Assembly (NCBI GenBank): GCA_001683735.1
Contig: LUGG01000003.1
Coordinates: 372,001 to 436,000 of the forward strand
DNA length: 64,000 bases
From: Grifola frondosa
Lineage: Eukaryota > Basidiomycota > Agaricomycetes > Polyporales > Grifolaceae
Direction: 5' to 3'
The notes beneath the pieces were generated by a model that was not told the DNA's origin, did not search any database, and was given only the letters and a program-made list of their open reading frames with translations. Positions 49,195-61,516 of this stretch are shown here, in pieces (the stretch's first letter is position 1; each line of letters begins with the position of its first letter). Both the position numbers and the translations under genes were made by a program.

Positions 49195-51159
49195 ATGCCC
49201 TCTACTCGCAAGCAGGGCATCACAGCCGAAGTTATACAAAAATCCATCAGCGCGACTCGCACTCCTGTCGTCAAGTCTCGTTCCTACCGAGCGCTGACTG
49301 ACACAAATGATGTAAACACCGGGTCGGATTCATCGCAGCGTGGAGGTCTGTTTCCTGTTTGTATTTACGGTCGTTGCTTATATCCACTGCAGGTATGGCC
49401 TCACCCCCAAGCCCTATTCTGCTGCCAGAAAGGCCAACATCCCTTTCTCCTGTCTCGTGGCACTTGTCATCTCCGATGCCACCTGAGCCAACGAGCCCTC
49501 TGCGGCGTCCATTACTTTCGCATAATTTATCTCTACCACTCGGGGATTCTGACGAGCCATCCTTACCCTCTCCTCGCGAGAAGCTACCAAAGTCTCTTGC
49601 TGCGGCGCATACTGCGCCAACCCGCCAGGATGCTTCTCCATCCGAGTCTGCGAATACGGGCAAGGCCATAGTACCCGCGCAAATTGCAAGCGACACAGAG
49701 GGGGACGTTCAATATGGTAGTGCCAAGTCATGGTCTCCGGCTCCGCAGGACATCGAGACAGGCCTCGACACTACTACGCCTCATGCGATTCGAACTCCAC
49801 CCGAATCTCGAAGCCCGCCAAGGGTGTCTGTGACGCCCCACGTACGTATCGAGTCCGGAACCCCCAAGCACCGGAAAAAGCGCGTACCGTCGAGTACTCC
49901 CTCGCGCCGCGCCGTCTTCCCGCCACGACATCAGACAGCGGGATCGCCGCATCACCTCCGTGCCCCAGCCCGTTGCTCATGCTTCCGACCACATCCCCGC
50001 AGGATTATGCACCGGAAGACGCACCTTTCATCGACGCACTGTCTCCAAAATCAAGTTCCCCACGGAGCGATCGGTCTAGTGGCACGGGATTTCTGGTCGG
50101 CCACGGCCAGCTGACGCCCGACTCGTCGCTCGCGAAGTCGCTGTCGGATTCGGCGCGCAGTCAGTGCAGCTCGACCGGGAGTGCCCGACGTCCTGCAGTC
50201 AATGCGTCGAACCCGCTTCCTTCATCACGGAAAGCTGTCACGGAACCTTCCACTCACCACCCTTCGCGAACGCCATCGTCGAGGCCTCGATCAAGGCCTC
50301 CCGCACTCTCAGGCTCCAGAACCCCGGCCACTACTCGCAACGTTACTGGCGTGCAACACGAAAAAACGGTCCCTCGCGTGCCTTCTCCCGTTCGGCAGGT
50401 GGTGCCACGTCACTCACTGTTTTACTTCGATGACGAGATGGTCGTGCTTAACGTGAGTATTATCTATCTCACCGAGCATTGTAGACAGCACCGATGAGGT
50501 ATCCTTTTCATAGGTGGAAGGTTGCCTATTCCGTGTGCACCGTTACTTTCTAGAGCGCGATTCGGAGTTTTTCCACCAACTATTCCAGGGTCTTCACGAT
50601 GGTGTAACCGGAAGGACAGACGAAACAGCTATTAAGCTTGATAATGTCACCCAGCGCGAGTTCGAGTGTCTTCTTAACTTTCTTTACCACGGGTAAGTTG
50701 ACCTCATGAGCTCTTAAATCAACTCTTCGCTCACAGTCAATTAGGATCTACGACTCGCATCAAGAATCCGTACACGAGCTCCTCCTCCTGCTCTCCACAT
50801 CTACCGCGCTTGCTTTCCCGAAAGTGCGCGCGTACGCGATCGGCGCACTCGGCGCGTGCGACCCGCCGCTCGACCCAGTCGAGCGCATCTTCCTCGCAGA
50901 GAAGTACGGCATCCCGCAGTGGCTCGCGGCAGGGTACACCGCGTTGTGCGCACGCACGCACCCTCTCGAGGACGCCGAGGCAGAAGTGCTCGGGCTACAG
51001 ACGACGGCGCGGCTCGCCCGGGCGCGCGAGGCGGTGTTGGTCGAGATGCTGTCGGCGTGTAGGCGAGCGGGGGAAGATGTGCTCGAGGAGCGTGATCCGG
51101 TTGTGGTGGCGAGGATCGTGGACGAGGTATTTTGGCCGGATGGCCGTCGGGATACCTAA
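49195..51159 (+). CDS. BTB/POZ domain protein 2
   Basis: Architecture matches the neighbouring BTB genes: a long Ser/Pro-rich N-terminal region, then HSLFYFDDEMVVLN and the BTB core VEGCLFRVHRYFLERDSEFF, IKLDNVTQREFECLLNFLY and VHELLLLLSTSTALAF. A C-terminal helical part has DPVERIFLAEKYGIPQW and HPLEDAEAEVLGL and ends in REVFWP-like IVDEVFWP. Four exons: 49195 to the intron near 49346, then to 50452, a BTB exon from 50515 and the last from 50744. In the GC-rich low-complexity region around 49890-49925 the frame shifts by one base, so an indel is likely there. The start at 49195 follows a TATA box. Confidence 0.85.
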
Positions 51160-51698
51160 TGGATGTGAGTCGTCTTCTGTCGCTGTAGACTATTGGCACT
51201 TGTAATGTTTCTGTCTTCTGGATGTCTCCCATCCGGATTGGTCGTCTGGCGAGACTGTATATTACAGATGGTTTTATTTTTTACTTGTAGCTCTTCTAGT
51301 ATATGGATGCCTTAGACTTTGGGGCATATATACCGTACCACAGCTTGCTTGCAGACTCTTCGTCGCGCCGAGATCCTTGAGGCTCGAGTTCTGTCCGCAG
51401 CAGGGAGACCTGCGACACTCACCTTTGAGCATTCTTCCTGCAGGTCACTCTGTCTCCAAGTGCGTGATCTCTGCAATTAGTTTCGTTGCTGATATCATTG
51501 GGAAAAAAAACGTGTTCAGCATAAATACACCGTTCAGTATGGCAAGACAGAAGCCATTCTGCAAGCTCGGCGATGCCCATTGCTTCTCTGTCACCGCAGC
51601 GTGTGATCCCGTTGATCCGTTTGATAACAGAATATTCAGCGTAGCAAGCGTCCTTAAAATCTCCTCCTTTCTCTCAGCCTCAAACACCTGAAGATCTT
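51160..51698. other. spacer between BTB genes 2 and 3
   Basis: Holds the 3' region of BTB gene 2 and the 5' region of BTB gene 3. No other feature. Confidence 0.5.
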
Positions 51699-52595
51699 AT
51701 GACCACCAATATCTGCCCCACTACCTCTTCGACCGCCTCTGACCTCCTTGACTTATCTGACTTATTATGGACAGAAGAACTCCAATCCCATCACCACAAG
51801 TATTATTTCGATGACGAGCTGTCGGTCTTCCTTGTGCGTATTTTTTCTAGGGTGCTGGTGAGCGTTTCTCAGATGTTTGAATCTAGGTTGAGGGCCGTTT
51901 CTTCAAAGTCCACCGTTATTTTCTGATTCGTGAATCAGAGTTCTTCCGCACCTTATTTCAGCTTCCCTCCGGTGAAAAGGATGCCGAAGGGAGAACAGAC
52001 GAGACTGCGATTCCCCTCCACGATGTGAAGCGCTGTGAATTTGAGAGTTTCTTGGACTTTCTTTATGAAGGGTGAGCACTGAGTAGTTCTGTGGGTTTGA
52101 CATTTGTTTAAATGTTCAGACGCCATCAACAGGATGCACAAGCATCAGGTTTCGACCCTGTCTTACTGGATCAACATTCTTTCCATTTCCACCCGATTCG
52201 TCTGCGACAAAATGCGCGATCGCGCCATAGAAGAGATTGATAACTATCATACTCCGATAAACCCAGTGGAGAAGATCGTTATCGCCACCAAGTTCGACGT
52301 GTCAAAGTGGCTTGCTCCATCATATGAAGCCGTCTGCCAGCGCGATCACCCCCTCAATATCGCAGAAGCGCAGAAGCTCGGGTTAGCCACGACGGTGTTG
52401 CTGGCTCAAGCTCGAGAGAGAATTCGCCAAGAAAGTGCGCTGAGATACTATCAATTATCCCAATTTCGATCTCGCTTTCTGCATGCCCAAGTTGAAGCAT
52501 CCCCACCCACTGGTTTCATTGAGCCACCGTATGATGTCGGACGTGTCTCTCATATCGTTCGAGAGGTATTTTGGCCACAGTCAAGTCCGTCATGA
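51699..52595 (+). CDS. BTB/POZ domain protein 3
   Basis: Third member of the local BTB family and the shortest, with only about 35 residues before the domain. It keeps HHKYYFDDELSVFL, VEGRFFKVHRYFLIRESEFF, IPLHDVKRCEFESFLDFLY and ILSISTRFVCDKMRDRAIEEI. The C-terminal region has NPVEKIVIATKFDVSKWLAPS and ends in IVREVFWP. The three exons join cleanly. The third exon starts at 52133, after the acceptor acaG, giving the sequence GMHKHQ. It lacks the Ser/Pro-rich head of its relatives, perhaps by truncation of an ancestral copy. Confidence 0.87.
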
Positions 52596-53169
52596 ATGTG
52601 GCAACGTTGATTTTCCAAGGTTACATTTATTTGCATTCGTAATCGGATGAGTTCTGACGACAAGAGTTTCAGCAACCGAGAATACCTGCTTCGCGCCAGT
52701 GTGGTAGCCGCTCTCATGTTCCTGAAACCCAGAACCGGGAAACAGCTGGAGTTGAGTGTGGCGCATTCTCCTCCGGTGGTGTCCCTTTCCCCACTTGTCG
52801 GTTAACGTTGTTATTTGAGCACTGGCAATTATTCACTCAAGTTGCATTCGAGTGAGGAGGCCTGGGTGACTTCTGGTGACCTAGTACTGGCACCGCTCAA
52901 CCACCAGCACTGAGTTGTTTCTGTAAGGAGAAATTTTTTTCTGTAGCTGTCGTGAGGGAAATATTCACGGACTATCTGAGGTTCATTCGACATAAACCTC
53001 TCATTTTTTGAAAGACGGAACACAGCATAGTCTAGCTCGGAATGAAAATTCACTGTATCCGGTACGACCGTGAGTACAGGAATGAGAAACAAGGGAAGAT
53101 CTATCACAACGGCGAGAGTCTACGATTCAGACTTTCTCAAGCAACGACAGCACGGAGTACGCTTGCAAC
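52596..53169. other. convergent spacer, no feature seen
   Basis: Between BTB gene 3 and the minus-strand kinase-like gene. No RNA gene or repeat seen. Confidence 0.5.
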
Positions 53170-55273
53170 TCAGAGATGTCTATCAAAGATGCGTAGTCGG
53201 TCTTTAGCGTCCTCTACTTCCTCCTCACACAATCTCCGAAAACGCGCTGTTCTTTTCTTTTTGACTTCTTTATTGGTGGTCCCAGCTATCGACGCCTCGA
53301 GCGACTCTCCGCGCCCAAAATCGATGATGCGGAAGCTCGGCGTGCCTTTCGAGCGCTCCTGAGGCGGGAGCGAGAGCGGACCCGGCTGGACGACGATGTT
53401 GCGGGGTAGCACGAGTTCTGGACGAAATTTGCCTCGTGCAGCCGGAAGATCAGCGAGAAGCACTCAGACCTAGTGCGGCGCAGAATGTCAGCGCTCGCAA
53501 CAACGCAGGATGGCAAGCGGCACTCACCTTTGGTCGAGCGTGAATGAGCTCGGTTCGACGGGCTCGCCGCACTCTTCCACGAGCAAAATCGGGCTCGCCC
53601 AGGTCACGTAGCACTTACTGTCGTCGTCGCAGTCGGGATGGAACCTGCGGGCCACGCTTCCGTCCGCGCACACCGGGCGGTAATACCCGAAGAACTTGGG
53701 CACGACTGCGCCAACGGGCACGGGATACCGCCCGGGGGGCACGTAGTTGTGCCCGCTCCAGTCCTCCATCAGGTGCCGTGGGAACTTGGCATATATGTTC
53801 GCCTCGTCGTCCAGGAGGAGGTGCGCGCCGCAGCACGCTCGTGCGACCTTCGCTGCGACGGTCACTTGCCCTGTCGGCGAGCGCCCGCGAAGTGGGGCCG
53901 GGAGCATGGGGCGCGCGGTACACGTTGGAGTGGTGCCCGGAGCCGAGCTGGTTGGATCTGCTGAGGTGGAGGGTGCCCTCGAGCGGCGGGTCGTTGGCGA
54001 TGGCGGGAAACTTGGGCAGGACACGCTTGTACTTGATGGGTTGGCGCTCGTGCTCGATAGGTCCGCGCGAGCCATGTGGGTAGGTGATTTCATTTGGGTC
54101 GTATACCATTAAGTAGTCGGGGAAGAACCGCTTGGGTATGAACTGGCGAAGTTCTGGAAGACCTTCAACGGAAAAGAGTGATTTTGGTCTTGGCGACGAG
54201 AACACAGCAGGACTGATGTTGAGGAGATCGCGCAGCGCATCGGGCAGGCTATCTGCGTCATCGTCGTCGTCCGCCATTATTCCTATCTCGCTGGATGCAT
54301 CTTCGTAGTCCAATTCGGAAGAGAGTTGTTTTGGTGATGAGAATACATCCAGACTGATGTTAAAGAGATCGCGCAGCTCGTCGGACAGACCGTCCGCGTC
54401 GTGGTCGTGATCCGCCATTACTCGCATCTCGTTGGACGCGTCTTCATAGTCCAATTTGCGGTCCGAGTCTTCACAAGTGCTCGTCCCAGGGGCAGAGCTA
54501 CTTTCGGTACATGTCTCAGTCTCTGAGTCGTCGCAAGAACTCGCCTCAGACGCATCATCACAGGAGCTTGTTCTGATAGCAGACCACGCGCTGGCGTTCG
54601 AGGGCGCCGACTCTCTGATGGAAGGTTCAGCAGGCTTCGGAGATGGGGGGACGTCCTTCGCGGAGATATCTACATCAACCAAGCTCTCAGACAACACGGG
54701 AGCCACAGAACACTCGGAGGCAGCGGCCTTGTTTACCTCGCTCACGCCAACGGACGAGACTATACCACTGCCCGAGCATTCAGCGCTAGGGTGTGAAACT
54801 GGGAGACATTCGTCTGCCTCGCATACCAAGCTTTCAGCCTCGACAACACCAGTGCCACTTGTGAGCGTCGCGGTCATGTCAGCTTGTGAAACATCCGCTG
54901 GAGAAACCGTGGCGGATGCATTGTCGGACACGACACGAGGTTGATCGACGGAACGCTTTTCAAGAAATTCACGAGGTAGCGTTAGAGCCGACCACGGCCT
55001 GAGCACCCGTGGACGCGGCTCCGGCGCGTCGAGCTCGCTCTCCGGATAGTTCTCGCCGAGCTCTTTGATCATGCTGCGTGACCAGATTGTTGGGGAGTCA
55101 ACACTAGGGACAGAAGGACCGCCAGAGACACGTATCAGATCGGTGAGAGAGTGGCCCCAGATAAGATTGTTCGGCGTGCGCATGCCCTTCGGCGGGGGAT
55201 TCTTGAGTGCGGGGCCGTTCGGATCGCGCTCCCAGACACGAGTGAAGGTGCGCTGGCGCGGATGGTGGGACAT
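53170..55273 (-). CDS. Protein-kinase-like protein with acidic repeats
   Basis: The N-terminal half is a Ser/Glu/Asp-rich region with a duplicated block (see repeat). The C-terminal half has a kinase-like fold: glycine loop LGSGHHSNVY, VTVAAKVA with the expected lysine, then LHEANFVQNS, in which the usual catalytic-loop HRD aspartate is replaced, and FRIIDFGRG with DFG intact. This pattern matches fungal kinase-like families with altered catalytic loops, which may be inactive or phosphotransferases of unusual type. One base is gained in a C run (plus 53908-53911) and one lost in another (53403-53406). The last intron is 53462-53522. The start at 55273 gives MSHHPRQR. Partner and role are unknown. 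Confidence 0.75.
54179..54460. repeat. Two tandem copies of a 138-bp coding repeat
   Basis: Inside the kinase-like gene, two direct copies of about 138 bases lie near 54179-54318 and 54327-54460. Their translations share a YEDAS...LRDL-NIS...VFSSP pattern with many acidic residues. The copies differ at several positions, so this is an old duplication. Confidence 0.8.
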
Positions 55274-56685
55274 AGCTGATGTGTGAGTGAACAAAATGAT
55301 CGTAATGAGTACACGAATTTATATACCGCTAAGCGTGTGGCACAGGACCTCGTGGTGACATGCGGCTGACACAAAAGGTGGTGATCGCTATAAGTTTAAG
55401 CGAGCAATTGAACACGTCCTGTGGCAGCCGAGATCTGCCTCGTTTGTGGCTCATACCTACGTGATAGGTGCATGATTTTCTAGGTCAGCTTTTTCAACGC
55501 ACCGATGAGTTGCGATGCTCGCGAAAAGCAGCTCCACCTATTTAATATTGGTACATCTATGCTCTGGCACAAACGCTATTTTCAGAAGTCACGCATCGAG
55601 CGAAATTTCGACCACAATATCATGTTCGTGGCAAAGCTGAGAATGTGGTTTTCTGAACAGCGCAGAAAGACTGAATGTGGCGATTGCGGTTTCGGGAGTG
55701 TGACAAGGTCACAAACTGCACTCCGAACTCGTGACGATGTTACGGGCCGCCCCTAGCCGCCTCTAGTACCCTTGTTAGGCTACGACTTGTCTCCATCTTA
55801 CTATCACGTCTACGGTGCTGTGGAATACGTAAATTTCTACAGACTGTCCAGCCCGTTCAAGACTCAAGCACTCAGTGCTCGCAGGGTCAGAGGCGCCTTT
55901 GGACGGATCCGACTATTGGTACTACATAATATCAGGGGATTGGCAGGGAATCTCGCTCCTTGCTTTCGTGGTACGTCAATTTCCACCGGGAAGCTTTGGG
56001 TTGCATCCAGGCTAGGCAATCCAGCTATCATCGCTCCCGAATTCCGCACTAGGCCGGCGTTTGCACACGGCAATATATCTCCAAGTGGCGCACAGCATCA
56101 CATATAAAGCTGTGCATCTAGGACCTGCTTCCCCTGCCTCCTTTCCGCCCAACGGCCACATTCCTCAGCGCTTTGGACTGAGTTCCGTTCGCTGGCACGT
56201 ACTTCATTCTTAGGTAGTCTTTCATGCGTCCTCCATGATCTTCATAATGCTGACCTCTTGTTGTAGGAGCTTGGCAAGTCCACAGTTCGTAAACGGATCT
56301 TTGAATTTGCGGCAAGCTAATCTAACGAACAATCTGACTCAGATATGCGCGTATCTCATGTCTGGTATATCCTCGCGTTCCTCGCACTCAATGCATCCGC
56401 CATGCCCACTCCAAATGCGGTTGTATTAGCCAAACCATCACCATCGAGTCTTGCCATCGCTGATGCCATTATCCAACGACCTCACGTTTACGCTCGGAGA
56501 CCACGACCACACCCATGACACGTTATGTCACATTTATGCACTCAATGACTTTCTTCGTTCTAGACTTTGTACATCGGACATGCATAGACTTGAACATTTC
56601 ACAGGATTTTTCATCTGTACGCTGTTTTGTATTCTCATAGACATGACACTACCGCTGCCTTTTGTACTTTACCGCCTTTTTCTTC
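55274..56685. other. intergenic, about 1.4 kb, no gene recognised
   Basis: Upstream of the kinase-like gene. Several short open frames without motifs. No repeat noticed. Confidence 0.5.
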
Positions 56686-58732
56686 CTATTTACCGACTAC
56701 ATCTACCAGCTGCGTCTTCGGGATCGCTTCTGGAAATGCGAGAACCTTCAATCGGGTGTGTGTTGCCTGCTCGTACGCAAATGCGAACGTGATCAACTCA
56801 AACTCGCTGAACGCCGTGCCTATGAAGGAGATCCCGAACGGCATGTTCGGGCCCATCGCTCGCGTCGGCTCAGCGGGGGATAAAGTGGTATTTGCTGGTT
56901 GGAACCCAAGAGGAACTCATGATATATTAAGTATCAGTGCTCAGTTGCGGTCATGGTACGAGTGCCAGGGCAGCTCACCGGTGATGATCGGGTAGCCTGC
57001 GATGGCTGCGGGCCCCGCGGCGTTGTTTGTTGGCATCAACAGGGCATCTAAACTGAACGTCTTCAACGTCGCGTCGATCCCCGGGTGGCTCCTAGGTCCT
57101 TATCGGCAGCAAGAGCGTCGAAATAGGCCTGGTCGACCGTCGTGTTTTCAGACGCGATAAATCTGTGATGACTGTGAGTGGTGGACATTCATGGTGCGAG
57201 ACACGGGCGCACGTAGACTGGTCGGTCCAGAACGGCTTCACGAGCTCTTCGTCTGCGTGTGCGGTGTTGAAGGCGATCAGGTCCGCGAGGTTCTTCACGC
57301 CGGTGGGCACGTCCAGCAGCTCCGAGATGTATTGGTTCACATCCACCTTCGCCTCGTCAACATCCAGAGCTAATCCTGCTGCAAAACGGCACCTACCTTG
57401 AAGTCGGTATCAAGCACGATGGTTTCGTTGTCGGACGCCCGCAGCTCATCGAAGTCAGGAAAGTCCGCAGGGTCCACGACGGTCGCGCCGAGCCCACGGA
57501 TGATATCGATGGATGCATTGAACGCCGCGAGCACGTTCGCGTTCCCCGTCTCGAAAAACTTCCTCGGGACCCCAAGACGCACACCCTTCAGCCCGTCCGG
57601 CTTCAGCGCCTGCAGGTAGTTCGGCACCTTAAGGGGCTGCGCAAGCGTAAAGTTGTCCCGCGGATCCCGTCCCGCAATGGCCGTTAGGATCACAGCTGCG
57701 TCCGCAACAGACCGACAGATCGGTCCCACGGTGTCCTGGTGCTCCGATATTGGTATCACTGCACACATACCCACATCAGCGACTCTCCACAAAAAAGCTT
57801 CGACTTGCCGCACTTACCTCCCGCCCTCGACGTCAGGCCCACCGTGGGCTTGATGCCAACCAAATTCTGGTTGCTACTCGGCGAGACGATCGAGCCGTCC
57901 GTCTCCGAACCCAGTGCACCTGCCACCAGCCCGATCGCACTCGCGATCGCGCTCCCGAGCTCGAGCCTGACGGGTTCCCCAGTGGGACGTACGGGCTCGT
58001 CGCTTGCCCGCCGCGCCCCGAGAACCCGGACGGCACGCTCCCGCGGAAGTTCGCCCACTCGGAGAGGTTCGCCTTGCCCAGGATGATCGCCCCCGCCGCG
58101 CGCAGCTGCGCGGCGACGTGCGCATCGCGCGGGACAACAGAGCCGAGCAGCGCGAAGGAACCTGCAGCACTAGCATGATGAGGACGCGGATGCGCGCAGG
58201 GCGGGGTGGAGTCACTCGCCTGCGGTGGTGTTCATTCCTGCCCAGCTGCGTGCTCAGCTACTGCGCCCACTAGAATGCGCGCCACCCACCTTCACTATGC
58301 AGAGTGGCGATGTTGTCTTTCACTATGATGGGTATGCCATGGAGAGGCCCGCGCGGTCCTGATACCTTTCTCTCTAGATCTAGTTCACTTGCCTGTTTGA
58401 GTGCGCTGGGGTTCGTCTCGATCACCGCACGCAGCGCGGGTCCTTGCAGATTGACCTCCTCAATCCGGGCAAAGTATGCCTATCAAGGGAGATGCACGTC
58501 GATACTCATCAACATCGGGTGATCCGCGCACCTTTACGAGATCGACGCTGGTGAAGTGTCCCTTCTCGAGCCCGTCCTGTAGCTCGGCGATGGACGCCTC
58601 GTACAGATCTGGAAACATGCTGGGGGCGGCCAGTGTGGACGGTGCTTGTGTCGTGCCGCTGGTGGTGAAGCACACGCCGAGCACCAAGGTGAGTGCAGAG
58701 AATAAAATCAAACGGAGCGAAATCCGCCCCAT
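56686..58732 (-). CDS. Secreted amidase (amidase signature family)
   Basis: Amidase-signature enzymes hydrolyse amides with a Ser-cisSer-Lys triad. The N-terminus has a signal-peptide-like stretch (ISLRLILFSALTLVLGVCF), so the start at 58732 (MGRISLRL) is preferred over the ATG 48 bases upstream. The catalytic lysine is in HGIPIIVKDNIAT, and the Gly-Ser-rich core SGSSSGS leads to GALGSETDGSIVSPSS and KPTVGLTSRAGV. The end is FGISFIGTAFSEFELI and AYEQATHTR. Around eight exons. One intron (58162-58219) has a GC donor (GCAG|gcgagt). One base is lost inside the SSSGS motif (plus 57954-57956) and another at 57079-57082. Both are at homopolymers in otherwise intact sequence. Substrate unknown. Confidence 0.88.
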
Positions 58733-59619
58733 CGTCGTCCGCTCTTCGACCGTCGGCGCCCCCTCAGCCGGCTCATGCATATTAAAGCAAAGCTCAGATC
58801 CTTATCAGCGCTCCCGTTTTCGAGCAAACGTTGCCCGTGCCTGTGGTAGATATCTCGAGCACGCTGATCTGAAGCAAATCTTCTATAGTACTGAAGCTCG
58901 TGTTTCCTTTTACGGATAACTGTCTCATTTTGGAAGTGCCTTCTCATTTTGGAAGTGTATCTCTTTTCGTCTTATGTGTTACGCATGTTACGGATGTCAC
59001 ATACTTTTTACCTTGGGACTATCTTACACTGTTGCTGTGTTCTTGAAATAAATTTATGCATGATTGCAAGAGTCAAAATAGGTAGTTCAAACATTTTCCC
59101 TGTCATTTGTGTGAGCTCAAAGCAGCAGAGAACTCTGCCTGTGCAAAACAAGCTGTCACACCGATCACAGTCACTCCACTCGCTCGACGCTGGCATCTCT
59201 CAACGCGCTCGACATGTCAGCGAAGGATGCTCTGAAGAACAAGTAAGTCCTTAAAAACACAATGAATATTATATACAGCAGTGAAAATTTTTGTAGGGAC
59301 TGCAAATCCGGCCTCAATGACGAAGGCAAGCATGTCTTGATGCGACACAACTGAACGCAACATGACGCGACACGACCCTGCAACACGGTCGTGGCGATTT
59401 ACTTTTGCAGACCTCCCCAACGTTTCATAATGTTCGGCAAGCCCGCCGCGACCACCGCGTCGCACTTCCCCAAGCTTGACATTGCCGTGGGCACTCGAGG
59501 AGTTTGGGAAACGGTACGAGACTGGCTCCTCGCAGTTCCCATCTCAGTTGAGCTCATGCGTGAAATTGCTCCTCCAGCCCATGCTGATGCAGACATATTC
59601 CGTACTCGAACTAGACATC
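58733..59619. other. region upstream of repeat protein gene; possible 5' exons
   Basis: A short spliced frame MSAKDALKN... from 59214, ending at 59354, fits normal splice sites but is only about 28 codons and has no motif. It may be a short upstream peptide, part of the next gene, or chance. Confidence 0.35.
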
Positions 59620-60913
59620 ATGAACGACAGACCCGTCAAACCAGTAGAATTACCTCTCGATGAACTCCCAGGCCGGCTGATGAGAATGTTCCTCCCTCTG
59701 TTCAGAATCCTGTCCCAATTGTCCTACCATCTCCACCACCCACTGCATCTATCCCGTCTACAACATGCAAGCACTCACGATGTTCACTGCGTTCGCGGGT
59801 GACTCCCTCTCAAGATGGCTTTACTTACTATTCGCCAGAGAACGGAGGATTTGTTGCTGGTGAGTTGATATCTCAACTCCAACTGACTTAGAGACTAATA
59901 AGTACTTCATGTGGACTCACAGTTCCATCACAAGCCACTATATCTTCAGCCTCTCTGCTGAATGTGCAACAAGAGCCACCTCTGCAATTTCTTATGTATT
60001 CCAGTCACAACGGCCAGTTTAGTCAAGCCCAATTCCAATGTAGGTCCAATTGAGCTCAAACATTCTATGTGCTCACCTACAATTACAGCAGCACCAAATC
60101 AAGTACTTCCCACTCCACCTTACACTCAGTTTGCGGCCCCTACGTCTGGGATAGAGACTTTGCGGTCTCACCATGAGCTCTACCAATGGCGCATACAGCG
60201 TGAAGGACACGAGCGATGCAACCGGCACCAAGGAGAAGACGAGCAACACAACCAGCGCGAGGCCCCCAGCTCGAACACAACCAGCGCAGAGGTCACCAGC
60301 TCGAACGTGACCAGCGCGGAGGTCATGAGCTTGAACATGACCAGCGTGGAGGAGGACACGAGCAATGCAACACCGAAGCATCTACATTTAATGTCACCGC
60401 CTACCAGTATGTGTCACAACTTCGCAACAGTACCAGTGGGAAAGGGAAGCTACCGGTCGAAGTGCGGATTCCGGATTCGAAGCGCTTCGAGAAAGCCAAG
60501 CCGTTCCCTTATGCAGAGGCATCGATAACATATGTCGAGGGAATGCTCACAGCGGTAAAGCGACGCGACGATCTCGCGCCATTGTCATTCGTCTTAACCC
60601 TCGAAAATATTGCATATTTTGGATCTTCAGCATCTACAGTCCCTGTCTTCAGTATGGCAATGTGTCGTATCACTCATTTTACCATCGGATTGCTTATGAT
60701 ACACACACAGATAGTGCTGCTCCTCCGTCTGCACGAGTTGGTCGCAGACAACGATTTGATGATGGCTCTCAGGCTGTTGAGAGTCCTTTGCGAGACAAGG
60801 GTAAGAAGCGGCAAAGAATCAGTTTAGAGAGTCCTGGTAGTCGGCCGAGTGCGGGTGCGGAGAACGAGGATATGGAGCTCGAGACGCCGCCACCTTCTCA
60901 GAAGACGAATTAA
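59620..60913 (+). CDS. Uncharacterised basidiomycete protein with a 10-residue repeat
   Basis: Exons from an ATG near 59620 carry a Pro-rich segment (VPPSVQNPVPIVLPSPPP), then GFTYYSPENGGF, PTPPYTQFAAP and a repeat of 10 residues (pattern NQRGGHxLEH). A conserved block follows: IPDSKRFEKAKPFPYAEAS, DDLAPLSFVLTLENIAYFG, then SYHSFYHRIAYDTH and GRRQRFDDGS with a basic KKRQR near the end. The RFEKAKPFPY and FVLTLEN blocks recur in uncharacterised mushroom proteins; I cannot name a function. Frame corrections are needed near 59665, 60258 (first repeat unit, 29 instead of 30 bases) and 60653. The start is uncertain. Confidence 0.55.
60250..60359 (+). repeat. Tandem repeat, about 30-bp unit, within a coding exon
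   Basis: Units begin ACCAGCGCG at about 60250, 60279, 60309 and 60339; the last is partial. The first unit is 29 bases, one shorter than the others, which is where the reading frame breaks. Confidence 0.85.
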
Positions 60914-61516
60914 CTTCGTATTAGATATCGGATACATAACATTACTCTATGATCATATGCTCTTTTGAAGGTGACATTTCAAAATTTCCTATTTTATTTT
61001 TTGTGTAATATTCTACAGTTAAAAATATATTATATCACACACCCCCTCCGTAGCGTAGCACGGGAATCTGCTAGTATATCATAATCTCCCATGAGTTCGC
61101 CCACGGTGCGCTGCAAGAGCGTCCGCGATGCCTTATCTCGTCATGTGCCGCAATAATGTCAGTGCGTACGGGAAGAGTTGCAATTCTTATGCGACAAGAC
61201 GCGCAGTACGCACATGTGGCTATAGCGAATTAGTCGCTGATTGGCCGACTGCGGGCCGCAGATCTCGAACTAGAACTTATATCAAATTACGCGCATGAAA
61301 ATCGAAAAAAGAACGTTGACTTGCGTATTTGAACAGAGTCAACGAGCGATCATATATCACGAAAAATATGTACTCACTTTAACTGCCTTACAGCCTTCAT
61401 AATATCTCAAATGCAGTACAAAGCGATCCAGACCGAAGAATTCCAACACACCAACACGCACATGCAGATATCGAACAGTATTTTACAAGAAATATACCCA
61501 CATGAAACCTGAACAT
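60914..61516. other. convergent spacer, no feature seen
   Basis: AT-rich around 60960-61060. No gene seen. Confidence 0.5.
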
